DNA of 64,000 nt from Unio delphinus (taxonomy: Eukaryota > Mollusca > Bivalvia > Unionida > Unionidae), in NCBI GenBank assembly GCA_029339505.1, contig JAQISU010000114.1, positions 3,273,501-3,337,500 on the forward strand, read 5' to 3'. Within the stretch, counting starts at the first letter, position 1, and every line of letters begins with the position of its first letter. The translations under genes and the position numbers were made by a program. Shown piece by piece: positions 49,501 to 55,162 of this stretch. The notes beneath the pieces were generated by a model. The model made no database searches, was not told where the DNA came from, and saw nothing but the letters and a program-made list of their open reading frames with translations.

Positions 49501-49981
49501 TCGTTGATGAGTCCAGCAGTAAACTGCAGCGACCCAGATTTGACATCGCATAATGCACCGGCAGATCTTGGTCTATGCAGATTGTAAGTAATGGTCAGGT
49601 GCACAAACAACATAGATACTGATCTGCACTTTGCTACGACTGGTCGGTCGGGGTGAAGCGTACGGGTCAATAAAAGATTGGTTTGCCAAGAGCCAGCCAA
49701 TTATATGTCAGACATATTCGAATATGGGATTTCAATATCTTGAAACCTCTATACTGTGGAGATGAAGGGGTGGGTTCGCTTTGTTTCTAACGTGTCTCTA
49801 CTTATTATTTTATCATTGCTTTGCTCTCTTTTGCAGATCATTCCGAACAAAGGTTCAGTCACTGTTTTCAACGGACAATTCTGTGTCACCTGACATAGTA
49901 GATGACGGTGAAGGGCAGTTAGTGGCTCCCAAAGTGTATCACACGACTGGAACTGTGGAGCTTACCCCCATGTCTCGTTAG
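21850..49981 (+). CDS. Class A G-protein-coupled receptor, melatonin-receptor-like, 4 coding exons
   Basis: Joining 21850-22117, 37698-38139, 43057-43263 and 49837-49981 gives 1062 nt, a 353-residue receptor plus stop. All introns are GT-AG (15.6, 4.9 and 6.6 kb) with phases 1, 2 and 2 that match at each junction. Seen: N-glycosylation sites NHT (2) and NSS (9); TM1 with GN (47-48); TM2 NMAVAD with the sodium-site Asp; Cys105 and Cys183, the usual disulphide pair; NRY (129-131) in place of DRY; Trp157 in TM4; CWTP (262-265) in TM6; NFFVY (297-301) in place of NPxxY; SFR helix 8. Family knowledge: NRY, the RYxYxCH run after it and a non-Pro TM7 motif are typical of melatonin receptors; NRY also occurs in Tre1/Moody receptors. 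Ligand unknown. It acts in the plasma membrane and signals through G proteins. Confidence 0.9.
22118..22556 (+). other. Start of receptor intron 1
   Basis: Unique intron sequence with no ORF of note. Intron 1 runs to 37697 and is filled mainly by mobile elements listed separately. Confidence 0.6.
22557..24550 (-). mobile_element. RTE-like LINE, 5'-truncated, with (GAT)n tail
   Basis: Minus-strand coding order: pre-RT box GKAAAVDNIP (about 24085), RT block with an EEQAGFR-type motif (about 23800), then GVRQGCLLSPT and FADDIDGLAG (23645-23304), the thumb (23279-23022), a C-terminal region NEEVRNTIR and KWYGHVAR (22973-22737), and an ALAHDR-type tail ending at a (GAT)n array (plus-strand ATC, 22557-22608). 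It is the same family as the element at 29874-33243. Frameshifts and stops are present; the endonuclease is absent. The left-hand 5' break at 24550 abuts an inverted repeat. Confidence 0.88.
24551..24750. repeat. Imperfect 57-bp inverted repeat, 83-bp loop
   Basis: 24551-24607 is the reverse complement of 24691-24750 with few mismatches (shared core GATAGATACCTCAAGCATCT). The arms could form a hairpin in DNA or pre-mRNA. The left arm begins where the LINE coding similarity stops. It may be a small MITE or an inversion product made during LINE insertion. Confidence 0.75.
24751..27009. other. Intron 1, no gene seen
   Basis: AT-rich. Overlapping ORFs on opposite strands at 26259-26571 match nothing known. 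Confidence 0.45.
27010..27255 (-). mobile_element. tRNA-derived SINE (family A), head truncated
   Basis: The body matches the copies at 14603 and 28045 on the opposite strand (ends AAAAACCC, shared AGGCCGACCAG and GCAAGGCAGCTGTTAGTACCA words). The tRNA-like head is cut just past the B box, so the A box is missing. Confidence 0.72.
28045..28332 (+). mobile_element. tRNA-derived SINE (family A), full length
   Basis: Head: CCGGTGGACTAGTGGTTAGA (A-box region, 28045-28064) and B box GGTTCGATCC (28093-28102). Body: CTTGGTGCTCAACATTGG, GGCCTGGCGTCAGG, CATGATGACCCAG, then CTGCAGACATCGTAGAGATA, ending in GTTAAAAATCC. The head could drive Pol III transcription, but the long conserved body shared with three other copies marks it as a SINE. 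Lies in receptor intron 1 in the sense orientation. Confidence 0.85.
28340..29700. other. Intron 1, no gene seen
   Basis: AT-rich unique sequence; no repeat family recognised. Confidence 0.45.
30290..33180 (+). pseudogene. LINE ORF: APE endonuclease + reverse transcriptase, broken
   Basis: Domains in order: the endonuclease starts with IGTWNIRTLRTSGK (about 30322), continues with YAPTRDHDDEE (about 30630) and ends with GSDHDLVM (about 31025); a linker with RRPKKPWVT (about 31290); the pre-RT box KGKAAGVDNIP (about 31720); RT with EEQAGFRPGRSTTEQ (about 32000), FIDFKKAFDRVWH (about 32110), GVRQGCLLSPTLFNIF (about 32280), and the catalytic box FTDDIDGLAG (about 32410), where the sister copy at 23.4 kb has FADD; the C-terminal KWYGHVTR and GRRRGRQRKRWED (to 33080). 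Several frameshifts plus stops (for example before 31149, near 32072 and near 32250) make it inactive, though clearly recent. Confidence 0.88.
33187..33243. repeat. (GATA)n LINE tail
   Basis: About 14 GATA units ending exactly at the 3' target duplication, as expected for an RTE-type 3' tail. Confidence 0.95.
33818..34609 (-). pseudogene. SF1B (Pif1/RecD-like) helicase remnant
   Basis: Three minus-strand open pieces (34609-34349, 34257-34006, 34027-33818) carry helicase motifs in the right order: a motif-Ia-like LTPTLRRAR and TYNVFGW, a degenerate Walker B (IIWDAI, normally DE), motif III CGDHGQSPPF, and motif V/VI AMAIHSAQGSN followed by DLVYLAV. These are typical of Pif1/RecD helicases, which unwind DNA 5'-3'. 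It is not a clean Helitron or host PIF1 match; the C-terminal style is closer to helicases of large DNA mobile elements and viruses. Stops and frameshifts between the pieces show it is dead. Walker A was not found. It lies in receptor intron 1 in antisense. Confidence 0.6.
34620..36960 (-). pseudogene. Decayed coding block upstream of the helicase
   Basis: On the minus strand, protein-like segments alternate between frames with many stops: an acidic/Lys-rich coiled-coil-like stretch (about 36560-36400, QQEMEEQNKKKK), a segment at 36253-36026 interrupted by an (ATT)n expansion, a segment near 35980 with SPEFKGNFP, one at 35672-35472 (RLTGGICRSESLHEDM), and one near 35290 ending FDFDWSHLYG. The order suggests one former long ORF or operon-like set ahead of the helicase, possibly primase-like, but I recognise no domain securely. 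Codon content is more even than in flanking intron DNA. Confidence 0.4.
36065..36118. repeat. (ATT)n microsatellite inside the decayed block
   Basis: About 18 units; read on the minus strand it is a poly-Asn run that interrupts otherwise protein-like sequence. Confidence 0.95.
37120..37232. repeat. 26-bp quasi-palindromic tandem repeat
   Basis: Units start near 37120, 37146, 37172, 37198 (20 bp, shortened) and 37218. Consensus is about ACTGTGACGATAAAAGTGAT + ATCGTC; GATATC and complementary GTGAC/GTCAC words make each unit partly self-complementary. A homopolymer A tract (37009-37031) lies about 90 bp to the left. Confidence 0.8.
37233..37697. other. End of receptor intron 1
   Basis: Unique AT-rich sequence leading to the acceptor TTTTCAG at 37697. 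Confidence 0.6.
37698..38139 (+). CDS. GPCR exon 2: TM3 to intracellular loop 3
   Basis: Encodes the end of codon 90 through part of codon 237. It holds Cys105 at the top of TM3, NRY at 129-131, the RYVYVCH run, TM4 (Trp157), an extracellular loop 2 with Cys183 and two N-glycosylation sites (NRS at 186, NFT at 190), and TM5 with a Pro at 205. Acceptor TTTTCAG; donor GTGAGT at 38140. The reading frame has no stop across the exon. Confidence 0.92.
38408..38790 (-). mobile_element. LINE 3' end fragment with (GAT)n tail
   Basis: The minus-strand translation gives the conserved LINE C-terminus: WRWLGDVCRMPPDSLPRVAL (about 38710-38650) and a Pro/Arg-rich WTPRGK stretch. It is followed by a (GAT)n tail (plus-strand ATC, 38408-38457). 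Only the last ~110 codons remain. It lies 270 bp downstream of exon 2. Confidence 0.75.
38800..39500. other. Intron 2, no gene seen
   Basis: Overlapping plus-strand ORFs at 38924-39222 have no recognisable content. Confidence 0.45.
39505..39634. repeat. Hairpin, 42-bp inverted repeat with 46-bp loop
   Basis: 39505-39546 is the near-perfect reverse complement of 39593-39634 (ends TAATGTTGTT and AACAACATTA; core GAGTTTATTGTGG). Size and shape fit a small MITE or a transcribed hairpin. No clear target duplication. Confidence 0.8.
39640..41551. other. Intron 2, no gene seen
   Basis: AT-rich unique DNA with one short (CA)n at 41226-41250. Confidence 0.5.
41560..41840 (+). mobile_element. tRNA-derived SINE (family B), full length
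   Basis: SINE 41572-41828 is flanked by a 12-bp target duplication with one mismatch: CCAATACTGTGT (41560-41571) and CCAATCCTGTGT (41829-41840). The head has an A box TGGCCGAGTGGT (41585-41596) and a B box GGTTCGAGTC (41647-41656), Leu/Ser-tRNA-like. The body has GCCAGTAGATTCTCG, GGTTGTTCTTTCC, then GCGTTAAACCCTAACAACAA at the end. Related copies: 47771-48004 and a fragment at 1503. Confidence 0.9.
41953..42128. mobile_element. hAT-type MITE
   Basis: The 160-bp element 41961-42120 begins TAGTGGTTCACAAAGTGGGC and ends AAGTTTGGGAACCACTG, the inverted CAGNGGTTCNCAAA termini known from hAT elements. The flanking 8-bp words ATCTTGAC (41953-41960) and ATCTAGTC (42121-42128) match at 6 of 8 positions, fitting an aged 8-bp hAT target duplication. 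No coding capacity. Confidence 0.75.
42335..42410. repeat. (TC)38 microsatellite, 646 bp upstream of exon 3
   Basis: Uninterrupted TC array in intron 2. In the pre-mRNA it is (UC)38 and could pair with the (GA)40 just downstream of exon 3. Confidence 0.97.
42411..43056. other. End of receptor intron 2
   Basis: AT-rich; ends with a T-rich tract and CATTTCAG acceptor at 43056. Confidence 0.6.
43057..43263 (+). CDS. GPCR exon 3: TM6 and TM7
   Basis: Encodes the last base of codon 237 through two bases of codon 306. It holds a basic loop-3 end, TM6 with CWTP (262-265), a short extracellular loop 3 and TM7 with SSANFFVY (294-301). Length is 207 nt, a multiple of three, with equal phases on both sides, so skipping it would keep frame but delete TM6-TM7. 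Acceptor TTTCAG, donor GTAAGT at 43264. Confidence 0.92.
43294..43373. repeat. (GA)40 microsatellite, 30 bp after exon 3
   Basis: Uninterrupted GA array starting 30 bp downstream of the exon 3 donor. Complementary in RNA to the (UC)38 upstream of the exon. Confidence 0.97.
43546..43594. repeat. (CA)n microsatellite
   Basis: About 24 CA units, then a short (GA) run at 43600-43611. Confidence 0.96.
43612..45069. other. Intron 3, no gene seen
   Basis: AT-rich; no ORF or repeat family recognised. Confidence 0.45.
45070..45231 (+). mobile_element. Short SINE (family A) with perfect 12-bp target duplication
   Basis: SINE 45082-45219 (138 bp) lies between ATTCATTTAGCT at 45070-45081 and again at 45220-45231. 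It has the first ~20 bp of the family A head (CTCCGGTGGCCTAGTGGTAGA) joined directly to the 3' body (GCTAGACATCACTATAAACTG onward), losing about 150 bp including the B box. The 3' end GTTAAAAATCCTAATCAAAC matches the full-length family. Confidence 0.9.
45440..46090 (+). pseudogene. Ty3/gypsy integrase remnant
   Basis: Upstream LLENGELARYLP lead-in, then the HHCC zinc domain (His residues in AGHLGTNKTYHKM at about 45590-45630, Cys pair in CTSCHTC at about 45685) and the start of the integrase core (MVDCVGPLPKT, about 45785). Later core pieces persist to about 46080 in shifted frames. A stop sits just before AGHLG. Integrase joins retroviral-type cDNA to host DNA. Dead copy in receptor intron 3, sense orientation. 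Confidence 0.8.
46440..47185 (+). pseudogene. Ty3/gypsy reverse transcriptase remnant
   Basis: Segments recognisable in order: a protease/RT linker (HDVEIVDSNYVKQHP, about 46500), LLENDNIEPS (about 46600), RINFCTDY (about 46690), SKFDLLKGFWQISLT (about 46800), the catalytic box degraded to YINDVI (normally Y[IV]DD; about 46985), and an IVRQGQFNPIDAMVEAL stretch (about 47125-47175). Frameshifts and stops are frequent. It follows integrase, the reverse of the usual gypsy order RT-RH-INT. Confidence 0.8.
47190..48440 (+). mobile_element. LINE 3' half, split by a SINE
   Basis: Begins inside RT at the catalytic box YVDDAALAIHT (about 47217), then CGEFGLTICLKKTN (about 47300), TLLYASETWT (about 47580), and HMRCLLRMFWIHW (about 47640-47690). 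The SINE at 47771-48004 interrupts. It then resumes at RRIRWP (48004), GQPHLCFKDVCKHDMKAL (about 48104-48155), and a C-terminal zinc finger near 48320-48390 in which an expected Cys codon TGC is now TGA. Different clade from the RTE-like copies. Confidence 0.8.
47755..48017 (+). mobile_element. tRNA-derived SINE (family B) inserted in the LINE
   Basis: SINE 47771-48004, related to 41572-41828 but lacking about 17 bp of the head around the A box; B box GGTTCGAGTC present near 47825. Flanking words TCGCATAATGG (47755-47765) and TCGCATCAGATGG (48005-48017) are a decayed target duplication in the LINE coding sequence (left QIRI, right RRIR reads the same codons twice). Confidence 0.82.
48500..49196 (+). 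mobile_element. LTR-like sequence related to the solo LTR at 57.97 kb
   Basis: Matches the second half of 57970-58783 at moderate identity: a TATATAA box near 48642, CATCGTCTT..TTG then GGACTCGAAC (about 48967-49005), GGACATTTTT, TTGGATTTT, and GTTGATTTCACTTTTTCTGTGCTACTG (in pieces) at the end. The last ~20 bp of the LTR are replaced by (TATG)n. Likely an older LTR of the same family; the left limit is approximate. Confidence 0.55.
49197..49260. repeat. (TATG)n microsatellite
   Basis: About 16 units at the 3' end of the LTR-like sequence. Confidence 0.97.
49837..49981 (+). CDS. GPCR exon 4: helix 8 and C-terminal tail
   Basis: Encodes the last base of codon 306 to residue 353 and the TAG stop. 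SFRTKVQSLF forms helix 8; the tail is acidic and Ser/Thr-containing, ending TPMSR. No Cys for palmitoylation is seen after helix 8. The acceptor is CTCTTTTGCAG at 49836. No canonical AATAAA was found in the next 2 kb, so the poly(A) site is undetermined. Confidence 0.9.
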
Positions 49982-52646
49982 AACAATTGTTGATAGAGTT
50001 AACTTATTACAATATTGGCTATCTAAGATGACTTCTTCAGGGCAAATTAACTTGTGGAATAATAATGATGGTGATTTATGTTTGTATTTGATCGCCAATC
50101 CCAACTAACCCCATTCCCTTAGTTTTGCATTGTCATATACTAATGATCGATCTGAAATCATCATCGTCAGTCCTTTGATCTGATCAAAGGAGTAGACAGA
50201 TGTTTAACATAGGGCGGCATAGGTGCGTGGGAAATATCTGGTATGGAGATGTTTGCTTTCCATGTCTATGAAAAGCTCAATGTAAGCAGAGGTAAATAGA
50301 ATCGTATTTGTTGCAAAGATGGAAATCCATATTCGAAACCAGACAGTGAGCTATAGTTAATGTTTGCAGAAGATTATATGTGCTTTCGTATGTAAAGGAT
50401 TGTTATCGCCAGTTTTTTCGTATTATGTGCAATCAGACGTCATGCGTTGGAAAATCTGAACTTTACTTATTCACATTTCTTTAGCTGGTACTTGATAACA
50501 CCGGAATAATAACAGGATACTAATTTTATTTCGTCGATAATGCTACTCATTTCGAAAAAAAATAATAATATCGCTTTTTATAGCCCAGCGTTCAAAGAAA
50601 ACAAAATATGATGTTAGGATCGCCTTTTAATTTGATATTTAGCTGTTGTAACAGGTACCTTGTTTTATGCTTCTAGATTCCATGGCAAATTAATGTTCAC
50701 TGTAATATCGAGAAATGTGATATCTTTTTATGACAGTATTTGCATCGACATTCATTTGAGTTCTTTAGAAGTCTGAGTAGATAAACTATTTTATCATGGA
50801 TCGAGCTAATTTTTTTCTTTGATTAAAATCAAATACAAGCAAGATCAAACCTATTCTCGATTTAAAATCTTTATAAATAAGCACACTCGGCTTTTCTTTA
50901 GATATTAGGCGAAACACGACTTTAAAAATTTATTATCGTGGCTTTCCTAATGCTGACGTTTTTGTTACTAATTAGATTTTGTTAGTTTCTTAATATATCC
51001 CATTCCCTCTACTAAAAGACGATTGCGTGGGCTGTTCGTTTTTCAAATGTGTGACTCGCAGAAAGCATGAAATCAAAGGAGAATTGGAATCCCATTAATT
51101 TGATTTCTCAGGCGGTAAAGTAATTTCGATGAAAGCACAATAAGTTAACAATGAGAGTTATAAAAATCACTTTTCATTAATAGAGCCAGATACTGTTGCA
51201 TGTATCTTCCAATAATATTGACGTGTTACCTGATCGTTCATTGATACAGATAAATTGGTATTAAATCAGTTTTTCCTCAGCACCATTACCTGAAAACATT
51301 GATTTTTGCACCGCACATAATAGTCAAAATACACACTGTAACATAAAGAAACACGATTATTATAAACACGTCCCTCATCATTAAACACATTTTATCTATC
51401 AAAATTACGTGGCAGCTTAGTTCGTAGAGAGTTGGATTCGTAGTCACATTCTCCTTGTTTCGTTATCTGCGAAGTCCAACCTAGGTATGTTACTTCGATG
51501 TGCCCACGGGAAAGACACTTAGTTCCTATTTTCTTGGTATGCATACAACAATATCGTGTCACAGATGCTAGTAAAGCAAACAAAAGTATAAAATAATCAT
51601 CGTTCCATTTATTGCTTTTCTATAAAGTTTTAAAATTTAACATACACTTTAGAAGACGTGAACATAATTTTAATCCATACACTGGTCATGTAATTTCTGC
51701 GCTCAGACTACTTCTCCGTTAAACGTTGAGGACTTAGTGATAAATTATTTATTAAAATGTTTTACTGTCTCTAAAAAATAAGATTTAGTAATTGTACTTT
51801 TTGTATTTTGTAATCTCCGAGCCTTGCTCTATTCATTAGCTACCCGTCATTACTGTGACATCGTTGGTCTTGCTATTTATGTTCAATGCAGTAGCCAATG
51901 GCAGTTGTCAAAGAAGCCAGTTTACTCGATCGCTCAGATCATCTCTTGCCAAATTTTGTCAGGTCATGAACTAACCTCAGAAAACATTAGAGGCTGTAGG
52001 AATACACATAAAACATTAATTTCTTTGATGATTCGCAGCCACTAGCGATATGCACCAGATTTGTTACAAAAGCAAAGGCCGACAATGTTCCGATTGTGAC
52101 TTTATATCCTTCCGTATTAGCTTCTTTTTCGGATTGACGGAAAAGGCCGATGATGTTTGGATTGGCTACTCTTGGGTACTAAATACAAACTGTGAGTAAA
52201 AGTAGTCAGCTAGGTTTTACTTAAACACAATGAGGATTCCTGATTTTCAATTCCTTATAATGCACACCCATAAAATATATAATAACTAAACATAAGAAAA
52301 TACATTAACTTCTAAAACAACGCTTTCAGGAGCCATGTTGGATCACGAGACGCTGAAAGTGGGGATGCAGCTATGTTCAAAATATTGCAGTTTATACACT
52401 CCATTTTCAGTATAAAAAAACAGCCCGGTGCGACGATGAAGGTAAACAGATGAAGAAAAATTAAACGTTGAAATAAATATAACGTGATTTATTTTAAATT
52501 ATTTAATATTTTCAATCTGTTTTTTTTTACACATGTAGAGCTACTACGCTTGAGGCAGCTCAACATTTTCACGGGTATATTCAATTTTCCAGGCTGCTTT
52601 TCCTGTGCAAACTGACTTGTAAAAATATGTAAATCCCTGAATTTCT
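49982..52646. other. 3' flank of the receptor, no further gene seen
   Basis: Includes the receptor 3' untranslated region of unknown length. AT-rich. An AATAAA occurs at 52472-52477 but is too distant to assign. Confidence 0.4.
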
Positions 52647-53014
52647 ATACATACATACATACATACATACATACATACATACATACATACATACATACGT
52701 ACATACGTACACACACACATATACATACATACATACATACATACATACATACATACATACATACATACATACATACATACATACATACATACATACATAC
52801 ATACATACATGCATAAATACATGCATGCATGCATACATACATACATACATGCATGCATGCATGCATGCATGCATGCATGCATGCATGCATACATACATAC
52901 ATACATACATACATACATACATACATACATACATACATACATACATACATACATACATACATACATACATACATACATACATACATACATAAATAAATAC
53001 ATACACGCATACAC
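52647..53014. repeat. (ATAC)n with internal (ATGC)n, ~370 bp
   Basis: Longest microsatellite in the window. ATAC units are broken by GTAC variants (about 52700) and by blocks of ATGC at about 52820-52890. All open frames over it on both strands are artefacts of the 4-bp period. Confidence 0.98.
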
Positions 53015-53714
53015 CACTACAGTGATACCCGTTATATTCAATTCCCATACGCCACGGAGTACTTCGAAGGACATACACATTATTTTACCAAATTGCACAA
53101 CTCATTTCCCCATAGTAAGTTGAATCCCCACCCATCTCCGTCTAATCAAGCGACCACCGTTCTCCCAAACAAGAACGAAATTAGAACTTCTATCTTCCAA
53201 ATTGAATTTATTTAAAGGATGTTAAAGCTCGCTATGCAGATCTTATCTGCAAGAAAGCAGCCTAACTTTTTGAACATGCGCAATCAAAACACCAGTCTCC
53301 TCAACACTACTTATATAGTATAGGAAAACGGACGGTTGCAGAACCGGAAGGTCAATCTAATACATTCCGTTTTCCTATAATAAACGGGAAATTAGCAGGC
53401 AATACAGACAATCATCAGACTTCATCAAATAATTAACTTTTAGTCTGTATTAGCATTAGTCGTTATTTACTGTATAAATAAATGTAGTTAAATATTCAAC
53501 CAGTGTAAAGATAAGGTTTAAAATATGTGTATAAATTCAATTCAAGCATGCAACATAATCCGTAATATTGCGCTTGTATTGATAACACACACACACGGTA
53601 ATATTTTTATATGTTGTAAGACTTTCATAAATAATTTATGGACACTTTGCAACATTTCATTTCCATTAGAACTAATGTTCGATCACTCCAGTATGTCATG
53701 AACTAATTACCCTC
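53015..53714. other. No gene seen; small inverted repeat
   Basis: A 14-bp perfect inverted repeat TATAGGAAAACGGA (53319-53332) and its complement (53366-53379) enclose 33 bp. Nothing else supportable. Confidence 0.5.
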
Positions 53715-54029
53715 TTCAGCTTGCCCAACGATTACATCAGCTCGCCGTATGATCTCCCTAGCTCCTTGCTCACCATATTGCCAACGATATTAGACACAAA
53801 AACACAGTATCCCTTTCACGAGTGCTCTTTAAACCCACCTATTTTTACTGCAAGAACAAACTTTAAAACCTAATAATGTTTCATACCTTAAATATTTTCA
53901 GCATTTTTATATTTTCTAATTTCATGGTGTTTGTTGTGGTTGTTTGTAGTAATATCAGTATATATGTTGTAAAGCGCTTAGAGCTTCTAAAGATTAGGCA
54001 CTATACAAAGTTATCATGATTATTATTAC

Positions 54030-54086
<57 letters not shown>

Positions 54087-54775
54087 TCCAGCTCGCGGTT
54101 TCAAAATGCTTACCCTAGTATTATAGATCTACACCCTACGATCTTACCAGCTGACCCTACAAATACTCTAGCTCACCCGACGATATGTCCAGCTTGTTGG
54201 CATCTACGTTTATCCCAGTTCACCTTAAGAACCATTCAGCGCAAGCTACGAATACTTCAGCTCAATACATAATCGCTTCAAATAGTAGTTTCCGACTGCT
54301 CTCTCTACGAGTATTCTCACTCACCCAACGATCTATCCTGCTATCACTAGGAATACTCCAAATCTACCTTCAAGTACAAGAGCTCAAAATACGACCGTTA
54401 CAGCTCGTCTTCTCATACTATTCAACTTAAGATTAATCCATCTCAGTCTATGATCTATGGAGATTACCATAAGAATACTCCATAACTTCGTCGTCTATTG
54501 CTCACCCAACGACTATTACAACCCACCCTACAATCTAATCAGCTTGCCCTATGACCACTCTAACTCACTCTATTAATACTCTAGCTCACCATATGATAGC
54601 TACAGCTAATCATCTCCTACTGCTCACCTTACGAGTATTCCAACTCCCTCTACGAACACTCAAGCTCAGCCTACGAACATTATATCTCGTTGCCTGCTAC
54701 CGTTCACCTAATGATTATTCCAGATCGCCATACGCTCTACGAATACTCAAGCTCACACAATGATCTATCTAGTCA
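53715..54775. repeat. Degenerate 21-bp minisatellite, split by an L2 3' end
   Basis: About 35 diverged units near the consensus AGCTCACCCTACGAATACTC recur at roughly 21-bp steps from 53715-53788 and again from 54086 to 54775. Examples: 54541, 54572 and 54590. Because 21 is a multiple of three, it leaves artefactual open frames (54185-54430 and 54551-54763). Confidence 0.75.
53790..54085 (+). mobile_element. L2-like LINE 3' end with (ATT)n tail
   Basis: Matches the 3' end at 9235-9466: ATTAGACACA, ATTTCATGGTGTT, AAGCGCTTAGAGCTTCTAA, then TACAAAG and (ATT)n (about 54019-54085). Only about 230 bp of body remain. It sits inside the 21-bp minisatellite. Confidence 0.75.
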
Positions 54776-54968
54776 GTGTTGCCAGATACATTTTCAAATT
54801 CCCGCCCATGTACCTTTAAAAAGCAGCCCAAAAACCGCCCAATTTATAGATTAAAATCTGAAAAGTAAATAAGAACCAAATACCATAAATTTAACAATTT
54901 TATAACAGTGATAAAGTGATAATAGTGCCAGCGTGGTATAATTGTGCTATATTAAATTAGCATCTCAT

Positions 54969-55082
<114 letters not shown>

Positions 55083-55162
55083 AATACAAATCATATGGCA
55101 TATAACAGTCCTTTCAAATGCACTGGATCTAGCAAGGGATCACGTGTGTCAGGGATTGAATA

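Noticed and set aside
52544..53123. Long ORFs of 104-184 codons on both strands
   Set aside because: They exist only because a 4-bp repeat read in triplets has no stop; the Met-Tyr-Val-Cys or Ile-His-Thr-Tyr periodicity is repeat translation.
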